From the NCBI RefSeq assembly GCF_965216805.1, contig NZ_CBDCGN010000002.1, positions 496,001-560,000 on the forward strand: 64,000 nt of DNA, written 5' to 3'. Below are positions 1 to 7,675 of this stretch, in pieces. Both the position numbers and the translations under genes were made by a program. Numbering within the stretch: the stretch's first letter is position 1; each line of letters begins with the position of its first letter. The notes below the pieces were generated by a model that worked only from the letters and a program-made list of their open reading frames with translations, made no database searches and was not told the DNA's origin. Origin of the DNA: Panacagrimonas sp965216805. GTDB lineage: Bacteria > Pseudomonadota > Gammaproteobacteria > Nevskiales > Nevskiaceae.

Positions 1-171
1 CGCATGGGTTCGGGCAAGGGCAACGTCGAATACTGGGTCGCCAAGGTGCAGCCGGGTCGCATGCTTTACGAGATGGAAGGCGTCACCGAGACCGAGGCGC
101 GCGAAGCGTTCCGTCTGGCGGCCGCCAAATTGTGCGTGAAATCCACGTTCGTGCAGCGGACGATCCTCTGA
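1..171 (+). CDS. rplP: 50S ribosomal protein L16, C-terminal part (cut by window start)
   Basis: The first 56 complete codons read through to a TGA and match the C-terminal half of ribosomal protein L16, including the GKGNVEYWVAKVQPGR segment. L16 binds 23S rRNA near the peptidyl-transferase centre and the A-site tRNA. The N-terminal part lies outside the window. The stop codon shares its last base with the ATG of rpmC, a translational-coupling arrangement expected for rplP-rpmC-rpsQ at the end of the S10 operon. Confidence 0.96.
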   Translation, partial: RMGSGKGNVEYWVAKVQPGRMLYEMEGVTETEAREAFRLAAAKLCVKSTFVQRTIL

Positions 172-383
172 TGAAGACCACCGAATACCTGAAGACCCAG
201 CGTGCCAAGGACGCGGTCGGATTGAAGGAAGAGCTCACGGCGTTGCGCCGAGAGCAGTTCAACCTGCGCATGCAGGCTTCCATGGGCCAGATGAACCAGC
301 CGCACCTGACGCGCGAAGCGCGCAAGAAGGTGGCGCGCGTGATGACGCTGCTGTCCGCGCAAACTGTCGGAAAGAGCAAGTGA
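171..383 (+). CDS. rpmC: 50S ribosomal protein L29
   Basis: A 70-residue basic protein with the L29 pattern: an N-terminal helix (KTTEYLKTQRAKD), then LxREQFNLRMQ and a C-terminal VMTLL helix. L29 sits at the polypeptide exit tunnel of the large subunit and contacts SRP and trigger factor. The ATG overlaps the rplP stop by one base, which decides the start; a longer in-frame start 13 codons upstream lies inside rplP and is rejected. One base separates its stop from rpsQ. Confidence 0.96.
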   Translation: MKTTEYLKTQRAKDAVGLKEELTALRREQFNLRMQASMGQMNQPHLTREARKKVARVMTLLSAQTVGKSK

Positions 384-384
384 G

Positions 385-651
385 ATGAGCCAAAGCAACG
401 AACCCAAGGTCGAGCGCCGCATCGTCGGACGTGTGATCTCGAACAAGATGAACAAGACGATCACGGTGCTGGTCGAGCGCAGCGTGAAGCACCCGCTGTA
501 CGGCAAGATCATGCGTCGCTCCACCAAGTTGCACGCGCACGACGAACAGAGCGCAGCCAAGGAAGGCGATCTGGTTGCCGTGGTCGAAACCCGGCCGATG
601 TCCCGCACCAAGCACTTCAAGCTGGTTGAAGTGCTGTCCGCCCACGCTTAA
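385..651 (+). CDS. rpsQ: 30S ribosomal protein S17
   Basis: An 88-residue protein with the S17 OB-fold signature: RRIVGRVISNKMNKTITVLV, then HPLYGKIMRRS, and the C-terminal ETRPMSRTKHFKLVEV motif. S17 is a primary 16S rRNA-binding protein in the body of the small subunit. It is the last gene of the S10-type block and starts one base after rpmC, so it is probably translated in a coupled way. Length is normal for the family. Confidence 0.97.
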   Translation: MSQSNEPKVERRIVGRVISNKMNKTITVLVERSVKHPLYGKIMRRSTKLHAHDEQSAAKEGDLVAVVETRPMSRTKHFKLVEVLSAHA

Positions 652-672
652 GCGCATCTCGAAAGGCAAGCC

Positions 673-1038
673 ATGCTGCAACAGGAATCGTTCCTTGTCG
701 CTGCCGACAATAGCGGCGCCAAGCTGGTCCAGGTGATTCAGGTCAAGGGTGCGACACGGCGGCGCTACGCCAATGTCGGTGACCTGATCAAGGTCACGGT
801 CAAGGACGCCATCCCCCGTGGCAAGGTCAAGAAAGGCGAGGTGCACGATGCGGTGGTCGTGCGCACGCGGCATCCCATCCGCCGTCCGGACGGCTCCGCC
901 ATCCGCTTCGACACCAACGCGGCGGTGCTGCTCACCAGCAAGCTGGAGCCCATCGGCACTCGTATCTTCGGGCCCGTGACGCGCGAACTGCGCGACCGGT
1001 TCATGAAGATCGTATCCCTGGCTCCCGAAGTGATCTGA
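673..1038 (+). CDS. rplN: 50S ribosomal protein L14
   Basis: A 121-residue protein that starts with the usual MLQQESFLVAADNSGAK and contains GATRRRYANVGDLIKVTVKDA and the RPDGSAIRFDTNAAVLL core. L14 binds 23S rRNA and forms part of the inter-subunit bridge and of the silencing-factor RsfS site. It is the first gene of the spc operon here, followed by rplX after 12 bases. No separate promoter was recognised in the 21-base spacer after rpsQ, so read-through from S10 is likely. Confidence 0.97.
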   Translation: MLQQESFLVAADNSGAKLVQVIQVKGATRRRYANVGDLIKVTVKDAIPRGKVKKGEVHDAVVVRTRHPIRRPDGSAIRFDTNAAVLLTSKLEPIGTRIFGPVTRELRDRFMKIVSLAPEVI

Positions 1039-1050
1039 GGTTGGTCTGAC

Positions 1051-1377
1051 ATGAACAAGATTCGCAAGGGCGACGACGTCGTCGTCATCACGGGCCGGGA
1101 CAAGGGTCGCCGCGGAACGGTCAACACCGTTCGCGCGGACGGCAAGCTGGTGGTGCAGGGCATCAACGTCGTCAAGAAGCACCAGAAGGGCAACCCGCAG
1201 GCGGGTGTGGCCGGGGGCATCGTCGAGAAGGAGATGCCGATCCAGACCTCCAACGTGATGCTGTGGAATGCCAAGGCCAGCAAGGGCGACCGCGTAGGCT
1301 TCCGTTTCGAGGGCGAAGGCGAGCAGCGCCGCAAAGTGCGCTATTTCAAGTCCAACCAGGAACTGGTGGACGGTTGA
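1051..1377 (+). CDS. rplX: 50S ribosomal protein L24
   Basis: A 108-residue protein with the KOW motif near its N-terminus (KGDDVVVITGRDKGRRGTV), then GINVVKKHQKGNPQAG and the C-terminal RVGFRFEGEGEQRRKVRYFKS. L24 is an early-assembly initiator of the large subunit that binds 23S rRNA. It lies between rplN and rplE with short spacers, as in the canonical spc operon. Confidence 0.97.
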   Translation: MNKIRKGDDVVVITGRDKGRRGTVNTVRADGKLVVQGINVVKKHQKGNPQAGVAGGIVEKEMPIQTSNVMLWNAKASKGDRVGFRFEGEGEQRRKVRYFKSNQELVDG

Positions 1378-1391
1378 GACGGAACATCAAG

Positions 1392-1943
1392 ATGGCAACT
1401 CTCCAAACCCCGACGCTACAGAAAGACTTTCGCGAGAAGATCGCGCCCGCGTTGCAGAAGCAGCTCGGTTGCAATGCGATGGCCGTGCCGCGCCTGCAGA
1501 AGATCACGCTCAACATGGGCGTGGGCGAAGCGACCACCGACAAGAAGGTTATCGAGCACGCGGTGGCCGACATGACCGCCATCGCCGGTCAGAAGCCGGT
1601 GGTGACCAAGACGCGCATGTCCATCGCCACCTTCAAGGTGCGCGAGAACTATCCGGTCGGCGTCAAGGTCACCCTGCGTGCCGAGCGCATGTACGAGTTC
1701 CTGGAGCGCCTGATCGCGGTGGCGCTGCCCCGCATCCGCGATTTCCGCGGCATTTCGGCGCGCGGCTTCGACGGTCAGGGCAACTTCAATTTCGGTATCA
1801 CCGAGCAGATCATCTTTCCGGAAATCGAGTACGAGAAGGTCGATGCGCTGCGCGGCATGAACATCACTTTCACCACCACGGCGAAGACGGACGATGAAGG
1901 TCGGGCTCTGCTCGATGCCTTCAGCTTCCCCTTCCGCAAGTAA
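1392..1943 (+). CDS. rplE: 50S ribosomal protein L5
   Basis: A 183-residue protein with the L5 landmarks LQKITLNMGVGEA, GQKPVVTKTRMSIATFKVRE and FNFGITEQIIFPEIEYEKVD. L5 binds 5S rRNA and contacts P-site tRNA in the central protuberance. An in-frame ATG further upstream would run through the end of rplX and add unrelated Arg-rich sequence, so the ATG giving MATLQTPTLQ was chosen. It lies 14 bases after rplX and 15 before rpsN. Confidence 0.96.
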   Translation: MATLQTPTLQKDFREKIAPALQKQLGCNAMAVPRLQKITLNMGVGEATTDKKVIEHAVADMTAIAGQKPVVTKTRMSIATFKVRENYPVGVKVTLRAERMYEFLERLIAVALPRIRDFRGISARGFDGQGNFNFGITEQIIFPEIEYEKVDALRGMNITFTTTAKTDDEGRALLDAFSFPFRK

Positions 1944-1958
1944 CAGGCGTCGAGTCCC

Positions 1959-2264
1959 ATGGCCAAACGCAACATGATCGAGCGCGAAAAGAAGCGCGCA
2001 AAGCTGGTCGCCAAGTTCGAGAAGAAGCGCGAGGCGCTGCGCGTCGTGCTCAAGGACGCCAACGCGTCCTTCGAGGACAAGCAGGCGGCTTCGGTGACGC
2101 TGCAGAAGATGCCGCGCGACGGCAGCTATACGCGGCAGCGCAACCGCTGCGCCATCACCGGGCGTACGCGCGGTGTGTATCGCAAGTTCGGCCTGGCCCG
2201 CCACAAGCTGCGCGAGGCGGCGATGCGTGGCGAAGTGCCCGGCCTGAAGATGGCGAGCTGGTAA
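1959..2264 (+). CDS. rpsN: 30S ribosomal protein S14 (zinc-free long form)
   Basis: A 101-residue S14 of the long, zinc-independent type: MAKRNMIEREKKRAKL at the start and NRCAITGRTRGVYRKFGLARH near the end, without the paired CxxC motifs of the short form. S14 helps assemble the 30S head. The gene is followed by a 92-base spacer containing an inverted repeat, much longer than the usual rpsN-rpsH gap. Confidence 0.96.
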   Translation: MAKRNMIEREKKRAKLVAKFEKKREALRVVLKDANASFEDKQAASVTLQKMPRDGSYTRQRNRCAITGRTRGVYRKFGLARHKLREAAMRGEVPGLKMASW

Positions 2265-2274
2265 AGGTAAGGAC

Positions 2275-2345
2275 GTGATGGGTGACGGGTGATCGGTGAC
2301 GCAAGGCTCACCCCACCACATTGCCTATCACCGATCACGAATCAC
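2275..2345. repeat. Inverted repeat made of GTGAT-like units in the rpsN-rpsH spacer
   Basis: The spacer carries a left arm of tandem GTGATGG/GTGACGG/GTGATCGG units and a right arm TATCACCGATCACGAATCAC. The 11-mer GTGATCGGTGA at 2289-2299 pairs with TCACCGATCAC at 2328-2338, with further partial pairing outside. The loop is about 28 bases. It lies inside an otherwise compact operon and looks like an inserted intergenic repeat unit; a regulatory RNA structure is the alternative. Confidence 0.6.
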
Positions 2346-2356
2346 AGGAAGCACCC

Positions 2357-2755
2357 ATGTCAATGACCGATCCGATTGCCGATTTCCTCACGCGCCTGCG
2401 CAATGGCCAGACTGCGCGCAAGAAGTCGGTTCGCTGCCCGTCCTCGAAAGCCAAGGAAGCCATCGCCCGCGTGCTTCAGGACGAGGGATACATCCTGGGC
2501 TTCGACGTCGCCAGCGAAGAAGGCAACAAGAAGACCATGACCGTGGCGTTGAAGTATTTCGACGGCAAGCCGGTCATCGAGCGCATCGAGCGCGTCAGCA
2601 CGCCATCGCTGCGGGTCTACAAGGCCAGCGACGAGATTCCGACCGTGCTGGGCGGACTGGGCGTGGCGATCGTGTCGACTTCGGCTGGTGTGGTGACCGA
2701 CAAGCAGGCGCGCGCAGCCGGCCAAGGCGGCGAAGTGCTGTGCGTTGTCGCCTAA
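2357..2755 (+). CDS. rpsH: 30S ribosomal protein S8
   Basis: A 132-residue protein with DPIADFLTRLRNGQ at the N-terminus and the S8 C-terminal STSAGVVTDKQARAAGQGGE signature. S8 is a primary binder of helix 21 of 16S rRNA and, in E. coli, the translational repressor of the spc operon. The chosen ATG gives MSMTDPIADF; an upstream in-frame ATG would start within the inverted-repeat spacer. A GGAA stretch lies just upstream. Confidence 0.95.
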   Translation: MSMTDPIADFLTRLRNGQTARKKSVRCPSSKAKEAIARVLQDEGYILGFDVASEEGNKKTMTVALKYFDGKPVIERIERVSTPSLRVYKASDEIPTVLGGLGVAIVSTSAGVVTDKQARAAGQGGEVLCVVA

Positions 2756-2782
2756 GACTGAATTGATCAGGAAGAAAGAAAC

Positions 2783-3313
2783 ATGTCCCGCGTAGCAAAA
2801 ATGCCGGTCAAAATTCCGGCGGGCGTGCAGATCACCATGGCGGACCGTTTGGTGACGGTGAAGGGCGCCAAGGCGTCTCTGAATCTGGACCTGCCGGCGT
2901 CGGTGGAAGTCGAGATCGTCGATGGTGTGCTCAGCGTCAGCAGTGCCTCGGTGCAGAGCAATGCCATGCAGTCGGGCACTGTGCGTGCGCTAATTGCCAA
3001 CATGGTCGAAGGCGTAACCCAGGGTTATCAGAAGAAACTGCAACTGGTCGGCGTCGGTTATCGCGCCGCCTCGCAGGGCAAGAAAGTGAATCTGGCGCTG
3101 GGCTTTTCGCACCCCATCGAGTACCCGATTCCGGAAGGCGTGACGGTGGAAACGCCCAGCCAGACCGAAATCGTCGTCAAGGGCGCGGACAAGAAGATGG
3201 TCGGCCAGGTGGCAGCAGACATCCGGCGTTTCCGTCCGCCCGAGCCCTACAAGGGCAAGGGCGTGCGTTACTCGGACGAGAAAGTCGAACTGAAGGAAGC
3301 GAAGAAGAAGTAA
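2783..3313 (+). CDS. rplF: 50S ribosomal protein L6
   Basis: A 176-residue L6 of normal length: MSRVAKMPVKIPAGVQ, the duplicated fold, and the signature GADKKMVGQVAADIRRFRPPEPYKGKGVRY. L6 binds 23S rRNA near the factor-binding site. It starts 27 bases after rpsH behind an AGGAAG sequence. The spacer after it, before rplR, is unusually long. Confidence 0.97.
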   Translation: MSRVAKMPVKIPAGVQITMADRLVTVKGAKASLNLDLPASVEVEIVDGVLSVSSASVQSNAMQSGTVRALIANMVEGVTQGYQKKLQLVGVGYRAASQGKKVNLALGFSHPIEYPIPEGVTVETPSQTEIVVKGADKKMVGQVAADIRRFRPPEPYKGKGVRYSDEKVELKEAKKK

Positions 3314-3497
3314 GAACACCGGGCACCCGTCGAGGTTGAATTGCCGGAAGGCAATAGGCGCTGCGGTATCGACGGCAAGCCGAGTGGTTCTCTTGCAGAG
3401 CAGAGCCGCACAAGTTTCAAGGCGTACCTGACCACCCCCGCGAACGCATCGAGGGCGGGGATCCAGGCATCCGTAACGAGTCACAGGACATCGCGGT
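3314..3497. other. Long hairpin-bearing spacer between rplF and rplR
   Basis: These 184 bases separate two genes that are normally almost contiguous. No credible reading frame was seen. Two hairpins are visible: ATTGCC-GGAA-GGCAAT (3340-3355) and CCCCGC/GCGGGG arms (3436-3441 and 3455-3460). No good -35/-10 pair was found. It could be an inserted repeat or a processing or attenuation element. Confidence 0.45.
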
Positions 3498-3854
3498 ATG
3501 AAAGACAAAAGAACTTCCCGTCAGCGCCGGGCCAAGCGCACGCGACATCACATCCGGGCGCTCGGCGCGCATCGGCTGGCGGTGCACCGCACGCCGCGGC
3601 ACATCTATGCCCAGATCATCGCGCCCGACGCCGCGCACACGATCGTCGCGGCGTCGACGGTGGAGAAGGCGGTTGCCGAGGGGCTGGAATCGACCGGCAA
3701 CGTCGAGGCTGCCAGGAAAGTCGGTGCCGCAATCGCCGAGCGTGCCAAGGCGGCCGGCATCACCAAGGTCGCGTTCGACCGTTCCGGATTCAAATACCAC
3801 GGCCGTGTACAGGCCCTGGCCGATGCCGCGCGCGAAGCCGGCCTGGAGTTTTAA
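3498..3854 (+). CDS. rplR: 50S ribosomal protein L18
   Basis: A 118-residue L18: Arg/Lys-rich N-terminus (KDKRTSRQRRAKRTRHHIR), LAVHRTPRHIYAQIIAPD, and the C-terminal FDRSGFKYHGRVQALADAAREAGLEF. L18 brings 5S rRNA to the large subunit together with L5 and L25. Three bases separate it from rpsE, so those two are surely coupled. Its 5' spacer is abnormal (see the preceding feature). Confidence 0.97.
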   Translation: MKDKRTSRQRRAKRTRHHIRALGAHRLAVHRTPRHIYAQIIAPDAAHTIVAASTVEKAVAEGLESTGNVEAARKVGAAIAERAKAAGITKVAFDRSGFKYHGRVQALADAAREAGLEF

Positions 3855-3857
3855 GCG

Positions 3858-4370
3858 ATGGCTCAGCACCAATACGACGACGCGCAATCCGGCAGCGATC
3901 TCAAGGAGAAGCTGGTCACGGTCAACCGCGTCAGCAAGACGGTCAAGGGCGGCAAGCAGTTCGCCTTCACCGCACTGACGGTGGTCGGCGACGGTGCCGG
4001 TCGGGTCGGTTTCGGTTATGGCAAGGCGCGCGAAGTGCCGCAGGCGATCTCCAAGGCGATGGAGCAGGCCCGCAAGAACATGATCAACGTGCCGCTCAAG
4101 GGCCTCACCCTGCAGCACGAAATCTGGGGCACTCACGGCGCCACCAAAGTGTTCATGCGCCCCGCCTCGGACGGTACCGGCGTCATCGCCGGTGGCGCCA
4201 TGCGTGCGGTGTTCGAAGTCGCCGGCGTGCAGAACGTATTGGCCAAGTCTTTCGGGTCGCGCAATCCCATCAACATGGTGCGTGCGACGCTGGAAGGCCT
4301 GAAGAAAATGAACATGCCGTCGGAGATCGCTGCCAAGCGTGGCAAGACTCTCGACGAGTTGATGGCCTGA
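3858..4370 (+). CDS. rpsE: 30S ribosomal protein S5
   Basis: A 170-residue S5 with the double-stranded-RNA-binding N-terminal domain (LVTVNRVSKTVKGGKQFAF...VGDGAGRVGFGYGKAREVP) and the C-terminal domain (GTGVIAGGAMRAVFEVAGVQNVLAKSFGS). S5 contributes to mRNA helicase activity and decoding fidelity on the 30S. It lies between rplR and rpmD with very short spacers, in the canonical order. Confidence 0.97.
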   Translation: MAQHQYDDAQSGSDLKEKLVTVNRVSKTVKGGKQFAFTALTVVGDGAGRVGFGYGKAREVPQAISKAMEQARKNMINVPLKGLTLQHEIWGTHGATKVFMRPASDGTGVIAGGAMRAVFEVAGVQNVLAKSFGSRNPINMVRATLEGLKKMNMPSEIAAKRGKTLDELMA

Positions 4371-4380
4371 GGGAGCCGAC

Positions 4381-4569
4381 ATGGCCGACACCAAGCAGAT
4401 CAAACTGACCCTGATCAAGAGCACCTTTGGCCGCCTGCAGAAGCACAAGGACACCGTGCGCGGACTGGGCCTGGGCAAGATGCACTCGACGTCCGTTCTC
4501 ACTGCCACGCCGGAAGTCATGGGCATGGTCAATAAGATCGGGTACATGCTCAAGGTCGAGGACGCCTAG
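4381..4569 (+). CDS. rpmD: 50S ribosomal protein L30
   Basis: A 62-residue protein with the L30 pattern KLTLIKSTFGRLQKHKDTVRGLGL and a C-terminal MVNKIGYMLKVE. It is a small non-essential large-subunit protein. The length and position (between rpsE and rplO) are typical. Confidence 0.95.
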   Translation: MADTKQIKLTLIKSTFGRLQKHKDTVRGLGLGKMHSTSVLTATPEVMGMVNKIGYMLKVEDA

Positions 4570-4632
4570 CGGCGCTGGCCCCTCGTTCAGGCACGGGGCC
4601 GGACCGCCGCAATCGAACGTAATGGAACACAC

Positions 4633-5070
4633 ATGAAACTCAACACCATCAAACCCGCCGACGGTGCCAAGACCGAGCGTGTGCGTGTCGGACGCGGCAT
4701 CGGCTCGGGCATGGGCAAGACCGCCGGTCGCGGCCACAAGGGCCAGCGCGCCCGCAAAGGCGGTCGCGGCAAGAAGGGCTTCGAGGGTGGCCAGATGCCG
4801 ATCCAGCGTCGCCTGCCCAAGCGTGGCTTCAACTCGCCGTTGCTCGGTCTGACCGCGCAGGTGCGGCTGTCCGACCTGCAGAAACTCAAGGCTGAGGGGG
4901 TGATCGACATCGCCGTGCTCAAGGCCGAAGGCTTCGTGCCGGCCGGCGCCGAGATCGTCAAGGTCATCAAGACCGGTTCGCTGTCGCGCTCCATGAGCCT
5001 CAAGGGTTTGAAGCTCAGCGCCGGTGCGCTGGAAGCGGTCACCGCTGCCGGCGGCACCGTTTCCGACTAA
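4633..5070 (+). CDS. rplO: 50S ribosomal protein L15
   Basis: A 145-residue L15 with the Gly-rich N-terminal tail (GRGIGSGMGKTAGRGHKGQRARKGG-type sequence, long unstructured arm reaching into 23S rRNA) and the globular C-terminus ending GALEAVTAAGGTVSD. It directly precedes secY, as in nearly all bacteria; a 25-base spacer separates them. Confidence 0.97.
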   Translation: MKLNTIKPADGAKTERVRVGRGIGSGMGKTAGRGHKGQRARKGGRGKKGFEGGQMPIQRRLPKRGFNSPLLGLTAQVRLSDLQKLKAEGVIDIAVLKAEGFVPAGAEIVKVIKTGSLSRSMSLKGLKLSAGALEAVTAAGGTVSD

Positions 5071-5095
5071 GACCACCCGAGCGCTCCCGACGACC

Positions 5096-6493
5096 ATGGC
5101 GAAAACGCCTGCCAGCGCTGGAATGGTGCCGGACCTCTCGAAGCTCGGAGAGGTGCGCGGACGCCTGTTTTTCCTGATTGGCGCGCTGGTCGTGTTCCGC
5201 ATCGGCTGCTTTATTCCGGTGCCCGGCGTCGATCCGGTGCAGCTCGCGGCGTTGTTCGACCAGACACGCGGCTCGATCCTGGACATGTTCAACATGTTTT
5301 CGGGAGGAGCGCTGGAGCGCCTGTCGATCATGGCGCTCGGCGTGATGCCGTACATCTCGGCGTCGATCATCGTGCAGCTGATGGCAGCGACAGTGCCGCA
5401 GCTCAAGGAGCTGAAGAAGGAAGGCGAGGCCGGCCGTCGCCAGCTCACCAAATACACCCGCTACGGAACCCTGGGCCTCGCGATTTTCCAGGCCATCGGG
5501 GCGTCGTTGGCGCTGCAGAAAAGCGGCGTCGCGATCGCGCCCGGCTTCGCCTTCGTGTTCACGGCGACGGTGTCGCTGGTCACCGGCACCATGTTCCTGA
5601 TGTGGCTGGGCGAGCAGATCACCGAGCGCGGGATCGGCAATGGCATGTCGATGATCATCTTTGCCGGCATCGTGGCCGCCTTGCCGCCGGCGGTGGGATC
5701 AACCGCGCAGCTGGTTAGCGAGGGTTCGCTGAATCCGGCACTGGTGATCGTGCTCGCGCTGCTGACAGTGGCTGTCACCTATGCCGTGGTGTTCGTGGAG
5801 CGCGCCCAGCGACGCATTCCGGTGCATCACGCGCGTCGCCAGCAGGGGCGCAAGATGTTCGCCGCGCAGACCCAGCATCTACCCTTGAAACTTAACATGG
5901 CGGGCGTGATCCCCCCGATCTTCGCGTCGTCGATCATCCTGTTTCCGGCGACGCTGGCCCAGCTTTTCGGCGGTGCCGACGGCGGCGGCGGCTTCATGCA
6001 GGTGCTGTCCAATGCCCTGTCGCCGGGACAGGCGCTGCACGGCTTTCTATACGCCGGCATGATCATCTTCTTCTGCTTCTTCTACACCGCGCTGGTATTC
6101 GATTCTCGCGACACCGCGGAGAACCTGAAGAAATCCGGTGCGTTCATCCCGGGCGTCCGTCCTGGCGCGATGACCGCCAAGTACATCGATCAGGTGCTGA
6201 CGCGTCTGACCGTGGCGGGCGCCGCGTACATCACGATCATCTGCCTGATGCCCGAGTTCATGATCGCCTACGCGGCGGTGCCGTTCGCCTTCGGCGGCAC
6301 TTCTCTGCTGATCGTGGTGGTCGTGATCATGGACTTCATGGCGCAGTTGCAGGCCCACCTGATGTCGCACCAGTACGACGGTCTGCTGAAGAAGGCAAAC
6401 CTCAAGGGGCTGGGCGGTTCAGGTTCCGGGGACAACAAGAAATCGGGCGCAGGCATGAAAGCGCTGGGTTCGAACAAGGCCCCGACCCGCTGA
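5096..6493 (+). CDS. secY: Protein translocase subunit SecY
   Basis: A 465-residue membrane protein with ten expected membrane helices. It forms the SecYEG channel that moves unfolded proteins across, and membrane proteins into, the inner membrane. Visible SecY signatures are FRIGCFIPVPGVDP near the N-terminus, MALGVMPYISASIIVQLM (plug/TM2 region), the cytoplasmic loop KEGEAGRRQLTKYTRYGT and the C-terminal FVPGVRPG-like segment FIPGVRPGAMTAKY. The C-terminal tail is Gly/Ser/Lys-rich and somewhat long. The start chosen gives MAKTPASAGM; an in-frame ATG inside rplO is rejected. Confidence 0.96.
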   Translation: MAKTPASAGMVPDLSKLGEVRGRLFFLIGALVVFRIGCFIPVPGVDPVQLAALFDQTRGSILDMFNMFSGGALERLSIMALGVMPYISASIIVQLMAATVPQLKELKKEGEAGRRQLTKYTRYGTLGLAIFQAIGASLALQKSGVAIAPGFAFVFTATVSLVTGTMFLMWLGEQITERGIGNGMSMIIFAGIVAALPPAVGSTAQLVSEGSLNPALVIVLALLTVAVTYAVVFVERAQRRIPVHHARRQQGRKMFAAQTQHLPLKLNMAGVIPPIFASSIILFPATLAQLFGGADGGGGFMQVLSNALSPGQALHGFLYAGMIIFFCFFYTALVFDSRDTAENLKKSGAFIPGVRPGAMTAKYIDQVLTRLTVAGAAYITIICLMPEFMIAYAAVPFAFGGTSLLIVVVVIMDFMAQLQAHLMSHQYDGLLKKANLKGLGGSGSGDNKKSGAGMKALGSNKAPTR

Positions 6494-6524
6494 GCGGGGC
6501 TCCATCTGTAGCTTCGAGGTTTTT

Positions 6525-6638
6525 ATGAAAGTCCGTACCTCCGTCAAGAAGATTTGCCGCAACTGCAAGATCGTGCGCCGCCAGGGTGTCGTGCGGGTGA
6601 TCTGCTCCGATCTGCGTCACAAGCAGCGCCAAGGGTGA
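6525..6638 (+). CDS. rpmJ: 50S ribosomal protein L36 (zinc-ribbon form)
   Basis: A 37-residue protein, MKVRTSVKKICRNCKIVRR... to a TGA, with the zinc-binding residues Cys11, Cys14, Cys27 and His32 of the C+ form. L36 is the smallest large-subunit protein and stabilises 23S rRNA domain structure. It follows secY by 31 bases behind a GAGG sequence and closes the spc operon, as in other gammaproteobacteria. Confidence 0.95.
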   Translation: MKVRTSVKKICRNCKIVRRQGVVRVICSDLRHKQRQG

Positions 6639-6816
6639 GCAGACACGCGCTTTTTTTGGAGCTTCGGAGCCGGTCGGCCACAGATCGAGGAATCGGTCAG
6701 GTGGACCCACTCCAGGTGGTGCAGAAGGCCGCGTAGCGGCAGGTGCCGCAGGGGCCAGGTAAGGCCGGGAGGGTGCCTGCGAAGGCCGAATCCCAGGCCG
6801 AAGTCAACGTCGCAAG

Positions 6817-6845
6817 TTGTAGATGATCTTGTTGTTCCGTACAAT
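6817..6845 (+). promoter_or_regulatory. Predicted sigma-70 promoter of the alpha operon
   Basis: TTGTAG (6817-6822) and TACAAT (6840-6845) are separated by exactly 17 bases, about 45 bases before the rpsM ATG. A GC-rich discriminator and a pyrimidine run (CCCTTTTT) follow, typical of growth-rate-controlled ribosomal promoters. The 250-base rpmJ-rpsM spacer otherwise shows no gene. Motif match only. Confidence 0.65.
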
Positions 6846-6890
6846 TCGCGCCCTTTTTCGCGCGTCCCAGATTCTGGAGTCCACCGCGTC

Positions 6891-7247
6891 ATGGCACGTA
6901 TCGCCGGCGTCAATATCCCCGATAAGAAGCACACGGTCATCGCCCTGAGGGCGATCTACGGCATCGGTGCCACGCGCGCGAAAGCGATCTGCGCGGGCGC
7001 CAACGTCGATCCCACCATCCAGGTGCGCAACCTGACCGAAGGTCAGCTCGATGCCATCCGCGCCGAGATCGGCAAGGTCACGGTCGAGGGCGATCTGCGC
7101 CGCGAAGTGTCCATGAGCATCAAGCGATTGATGGATCTGGGCTGCTATCGCGGCCAGCGTCATCGTCGCGGTCTGCCGGTGCGCGGCCAGCGTACCCGCA
7201 CCAACGCCCGCACCCGCAAGGGTCCGCGTCGCGCCATCAAGAAGTAA
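6891..7247 (+). CDS. rpsM: 30S ribosomal protein S13
   Basis: A 118-residue S13: MARIAGVNIPDKKHTVIALRAIYGIG, the helix-two-turn-helix middle, and the strongly basic tail RGQRHRRGLPVRGQRTRTNARTRKG. S13 sits in the 30S head and forms bridges to the 50S. It is the first gene of the alpha operon, downstream of a good promoter, with rpsK 18 bases further on. Confidence 0.97.
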   Translation: MARIAGVNIPDKKHTVIALRAIYGIGATRAKAICAGANVDPTIQVRNLTEGQLDAIRAEIGKVTVEGDLRREVSMSIKRLMDLGCYRGQRHRRGLPVRGQRTRTNARTRKGPRRAIKK

Positions 7248-7265
7248 TCAAAGGCCGTCTATTCC

Positions 7266-7664
7266 ATGGCAACAGCCTCCAGCTCGAACAAGCCGCGCAG
7301 CAAGCGCGTCAAGAAGAACGTGACCGACGCCGTCGTGCACGTGCATGCGTCCTTCAACAACACCATCGTGTTGATCACCGATCGGCAGGGCAATGCGATC
7401 TCGTGGTCCACCGCCGGTGCGGCTGGCTTCAAGGGCTCGCGCAAGTCAACGCCTTTCGCCGCGCAGGTCGCCGCCGACAAGGCTGCACAAGCTGCCGCCG
7501 AGCATGGCGTGAAGAATGTGGAAGTCCGCATCAAGGGGCCTGGCCCCGGCCGCGAGTCGGCGGTTCGTGCGCTCAACGCTGCCGGCTTCAAGGTTTCCAA
7601 TATCACCGACGTCACGCCGATCCCGCATAACGGGTGCCGGCCGCCCAAGCGTCGTCGCGTCTAG
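7266..7664 (+). CDS. rpsK: 30S ribosomal protein S11
   Basis: A 132-residue S11 with DAVVHVHASFNNTIVLITDRQGN, the STAGAAGFKGSRKSTPFAAQ motif and the C-terminal DVTPIPHNGCRPPKRRRV. S11 lies on the 30S platform near the mRNA exit. It is followed after 11 bases by rpsD. Confidence 0.97.
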   Translation: MATASSSNKPRSKRVKKNVTDAVVHVHASFNNTIVLITDRQGNAISWSTAGAAGFKGSRKSTPFAAQVAADKAAQAAAEHGVKNVEVRIKGPGPGRESAVRALNAAGFKVSNITDVTPIPHNGCRPPKRRRV

Positions 7665-7675
7665 AGGATCGGATC

